This document shows positions 6,028 through 8,268 of a stretch of DNA of 8,268 bases, in pieces. The stretch covers positions 1-8,268 of the forward strand of contig DKAI01000200.1 in assembly GCA_002450755.1 (NCBI GenBank), given 5' to 3'. The stretch's first letter is position 1, and the number at the start of each line of letters is the position of its first letter. Both the position numbers and the translations under genes were made by a program. The notes below the pieces were generated by a model, which made no database searches, had not been told where the DNA came from, and saw only the letters and a list, made by a program, of their open reading frames with translations. This DNA is from Deltaproteobacteria bacterium UBA6930. Lineage in GTDB: Bacteria; Myxococcota_A; UBA9160; UBA6930.

Positions 6028-7110
6028 TTATCTCTCTTGCGCGAATGCCGGCATAACCTCATCCGCAAACAATTGAAGGCTCTCAAGAACTTGATTTTGT
6101 GGAATAATTTCGGCCGCATTTAGCATGAAAGTTACCCGATCGACACCTGTAGTTTCCCACTGCTTTAATACCTGAACTAAACGTTGAGGACCTCCCACAG
6201 TCAGACCTTCCGGCACACTCTTTCTTTCAGTCGGTGCAGCCACCTGACGACGTAAAGACGGCAGCAGACCCGCGGTTGGATATGCGGGGGTCGGAAACAC
6301 CTCTTTAGCCATATCCAGTTGCCCCGCCAAGTAGTTGAAGTAACGGGCCATACTCAGGCCGGTCTTTTCACCAGTCTCATCATCTGCATGGCAGTAAAGA
6401 AAATTTATTGCATTCACTTGATCATTAACGAATGCACCGGCCGGGTTGCAGTTCTGGATCCGATGACGATATTCTTTTACCCTATTTTCTTGGTCCGCAA
6501 AAGAATTAAAAGAAACACCCAAGCTTCCTAGACCCCGGTCCCCTGCCTCAATATGGGTTTCGGGGCTCGTGCAAGCTACCCACATCGGTGGATGAGGCTT
6601 CTGATAAGGCTTCGGTAAGACCGCCCTTGAGGGCATCGAGAAGAACCGCCCTTCGTGAGAATACCTCTCTTGCGTCCACATTTTCGGAATCGCGTGCACG
6701 AATTCATCCCAGGACTGCTTTGTAGTATCGAGATCCGCCTGGAACCCTCCGAGCTCTACCCATGTTGCAGATCTTCCTGTTCCGAATTCCAAACGACCAT
6801 CAGATAAGATATCGAGAAATGCTGCCCTTTCGGCTATTCGGATCGGATGATTGAATTCAGGGACACAGGTCACGATACCGTGACCAACATGAATCCTCTC
6901 AGTCTCCCTAGCGCACGCCGTTAAGAATAATTCTGGAGCGGAGCAGTGGGAATATTCCTCAAGGAAATGGTGTTCCACAGCCCATACCTGATCAAAGCCC
7001 AGCTCGTCTGCCAGGCGAACCTGCTCCAGTGCGTTGTTGATGACTGTTCGCTCTGCCTCTTGATCCCAAGGCCTCGGCACCGATAGTTCATAAAAAATCC
7101 CAAATTTCAT
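6028..7110 (-). CDS. LuxA-type luciferase-like flavin-dependent monooxygenase
   Basis: This 360-residue protein is a longer luciferase-family member close in style to LuxA and related two-component flavin monooxygenases. It opens MKFGIFYELS and shows VWAVEHHFLEEYS (42-54), whose EHHF matches the catalytic histidine region of LuxA; FNHPIRIAERAAFLDILSDG (86-105); RLEFGTGRS (106-114); and PKPYQKPHPPMWVACTSPET (166-185). Such enzymes use FMNH2 and oxygen on aldehydes, ketones, sulfur compounds or terpenes. The likely start is 7110, with GGGAG (7120-7116) 5 bases upstream. The frame is open 40 codons further, but those residues look unlike the family and would overlap the divergent esterase gene. 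It is the first gene of the minus-strand operon. Reduced flavin could come from the reductase encoded at 2636-3286. Confidence 0.88.
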   Translation of the reverse strand: MKFGIFYELSVPRPWDQEAERTVINNALEQVRLADELGFDQVWAVEHHFLEEYSHCSAPELFLTACARETERIHVGHGIVTCVPEFNHPIRIAERAAFLDILSDGRLEFGTGRSATWVELGGFQADLDTTKQSWDEFVHAIPKMWTQERYSHEGRFFSMPSRAVLPKPYQKPHPPMWVACTSPETHIEAGDRGLGSLGVSFNSFADQENRVKEYRHRIQNCNPAGAFVNDQVNAINFLYCHADDETGEKTGLSMARYFNYLAGQLDMAKEVFPTPAYPTAGLLPSLRRQVAAPTERKSVPEGLTVGGPQRLVQVLKQWETTGVDRVTFMLNAAEIIPQNQVLESLQLFADEVMPAFAQER

Positions 7111-7179
7111 TGCAGCTCCCGACCCCCAATCACCTATATACTCCCACATGTCAGTACCAACCCGCCACCTGGAGAAAAT
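7111..7179. promoter_or_regulatory. Divergent promoter region between LuxA-type and esterase operons
   Basis: Only 69 bp separate the two starts. The palindromic TATATA (7135-7140) could serve as a -10 element in both directions: TATACT (7137-7142) on the plus strand, and on the minus strand TATAGG with TTGGTA 16 bp upstream. A small palindrome ACATGT lies at 7146-7151. No long operator-like repeat was found. The tight spacing makes shared control by one regulator likely, the nearby TetR gene being the obvious candidate. Confidence 0.4.
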
Positions 7180-8088
7180 ATGGCCAGCCCTGAGAACGAG
7201 AAGCTCATAAAAATCCTCTGGAAGAACCATCCAGGAGAGTCCAGCTATGAAGCAATGAAGGACAATGTCGACAAAATGCGCGAAAACATGGTCGAAATGA
7301 CCAAGCGTTTCGTACCCGCAGACGACTCTCAGATAGAGAGAATCGATGCGGATGGGGTGCCGGGAGAATTCGTCCGTGCAGCCGGTACGAGCCTCGAGCC
7401 GGTAGTCCTCTACTTACATGGCGGTGGATATGTAATAGGCTCCACTGCTACCCACCGAGGCCTCGTAGATCGCCTTTCACGCGCCTGTGGCGGTCGAATC
7501 CTTTCACTGGACTATCGACTAGCTCCAGAAAATCCATTCCCAGCCGCCCTTGAAGATGCCACTACCGCTTATCGATGGCTGCTAAAGCAGGGAATTCCTT
7601 CCGAAAAAATAGTGATTTCGGGAGACTCGGCGGGCGGCGGATTGGCTCTGGCCGCGGTCGCCGCCCTTCGCGATGCCGGTGATCCCCTTCCTGCTTGTGC
7701 CGTGCCAATTTCACCATGGACCGATCTTAACGGCTCCGGGGCGTCCATCGAAACGCGAAAGGAGCTGGACCCTATGGTCGAGATTGGAGGCCTTCTTGGA
7801 ATGGCGCGGCTCTATATCGGAACCGGAGATCCGCTAAATCCCTTAGCATCTCCCTTGCACTTGGACCCCAAAGGGTTCCCGCCGCTCCTCATCCAAGTTG
7901 GTGATTACGAGATCCTTCTAGACGATTCAACTCGATTCGCAGCAAAAGCTGAGGACGCTGGCGTAGACGTTACCCTCGAAGTCTGGCCGGAAATGGTCCA
8001 CGTTTGGCATTGCTTCGCACCGATGATACCAGAAGGGCAGGCTGCCATTGAAAGGGTTGGGGAATACATCAAAGGGATAATAAATTAG
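7180..8088 (+). CDS. Alpha/beta hydrolase, HSL-family esterase
   Basis: The 302-residue protein belongs to the hormone-sensitive-lipase (family IV) esterases. It has the oxyanion-hole motif HGGG (80-83), YRLAPE (112-117), the nucleophile elbow GDSAG with S150, and the final His in VHVWH (H274). The acid residue position, normally Asp in DPL, reads Glu here (E244 in VGDYEILLDD), as known for a subgroup of this family. A helical cap of about 50 residues precedes the core. It is expected to be cytosolic, with no signal peptide, and to cut short-chain carboxylic esters, possibly those made by a Baeyer-Villiger-like oxygenation by one of the neighbouring monooxygenases (inference). GGAG (7171-7174) lies 5 bases before the ATG. 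The TetR gene follows after 34 bp on the same strand. Confidence 0.92.
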   Translation: MASPENEKLIKILWKNHPGESSYEAMKDNVDKMRENMVEMTKRFVPADDSQIERIDADGVPGEFVRAAGTSLEPVVLYLHGGGYVIGSTATHRGLVDRLSRACGGRILSLDYRLAPENPFPAALEDATTAYRWLLKQGIPSEKIVISGDSAGGGLALAAVAALRDAGDPLPACAVPISPWTDLNGSGASIETRKELDPMVEIGGLLGMARLYIGTGDPLNPLASPLHLDPKGFPPLLIQVGDYEILLDDSTRFAAKAEDAGVDVTLEVWPEMVHVWHCFAPMIPEGQAAIERVGEYIKGIIN

Positions 8089-8122
8089 TGGGTTAGTTCC
8101 TCAGTATCCAAGGAAACGGATT

Positions 8123-8268
8123 ATGACAAGCCCGAAACCCATTCTTGACGTGGTCTCCTCAGCCAAGCTCGATAAGCGCGAGAGCCTAATCCTTGCTGCA
8201 ATGAAAGTGATGAGAGAAAAAGGCCTTGCTCAATGCACCGCCAGGGCCATTGCAAATGCAAGTCCGCT
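8123..8268 (+). CDS. TetR-family transcriptional regulator, N-terminal part only
   Basis: Only the first 48 codons are in the window, cut by its end. They read as the start of a TetR helix-turn-helix: KRESLILAAMKVMREKGLAQ, then CTARAIANASP (about 38-48), in which the first helices and the ARAIA segment match the family pattern. AAGGA lies at 8110-8114, 8 bases before the ATG. It follows the esterase gene by 34 bp with no terminator between, so it is probably cotranscribed with it. TetR proteins usually repress neighbouring and divergent operons and release DNA on binding a small ligand; here the 69-bp divergent region at 7111-7179 is the likely target. The ligand-binding domain lies outside the window. 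Confidence 0.85.
   Translation, partial: MTSPKPILDVVSSAKLDKRESLILAAMKVMREKGLAQCTARAIANASP

Noticed and set aside
7111..7230. 40-codon N-terminal extension of the LuxA-type monooxygenase
   Set aside because: The extra residues do not resemble the family, the extension would overlap the divergent esterase gene, and a good ribosome site precedes the ATG at 7110.

Overview
The window looks like a chromosomal catabolic (accessory) region of an uncultured bacterium with moderate GC (roughly 45-50% by eye), clear Shine-Dalgarno sites and short intergenic gaps. Lineage cannot be fixed from the sequence. The families present (bacterial-luciferase-like monooxygenases, a DIM6/NTAB-type flavin reductase, a GST, a stand-alone MetE-like core, an acetoacetate-decarboxylase-like protein and a TetR regulator) are typical of xenobiotic or natural-product degraders in Proteobacteria and environmental relatives. 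There are no tRNA, rRNA, CRISPR, transposon or phage features.

Layout from left to right: the C-terminal tail of a + strand protein (2-85); a + strand MetE-like zinc methyltransferase starting with GTG (176-1219); a - strand operon of GST then nitroreductase, overlapping by one base as TAGTG (2551 down to 1236). From a shared divergent promoter region (2552-2635), a + strand operon encodes a flavin reductase (2636-3286) and an F420/FMN-type luciferase-like oxidoreductase (3341-4243). Converging on it is a - strand operon of a LuxA-type monooxygenase (7110-6028), an acetoacetate-decarboxylase-fold protein (6007-5243) and a second short luciferase-like oxidoreductase (5130-4300). Divergent from that operon, across 69 bp, are a + strand HSL-family esterase (7180-8088) and a TetR regulator cut by the window end (8123-8268).

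Read together, the genes supply reduced flavin, up to three different monooxygenase/oxidoreductase steps, an ester hydrolase, a decarboxylase-fold enzyme, a GST, a nitroreductase and a methyl-transfer enzyme. This is consistent with stepwise breakdown of one oxygenated, possibly methylated or sulfur-containing organic substrate. The substrate is not identifiable from sequence, and the linkage of the operons into one pathway is inference. The most specific non-coding signal is an 11-bp inverted repeat (10 of 11 positions match) whose arms flank the promoter between the GST and flavin reductase genes.
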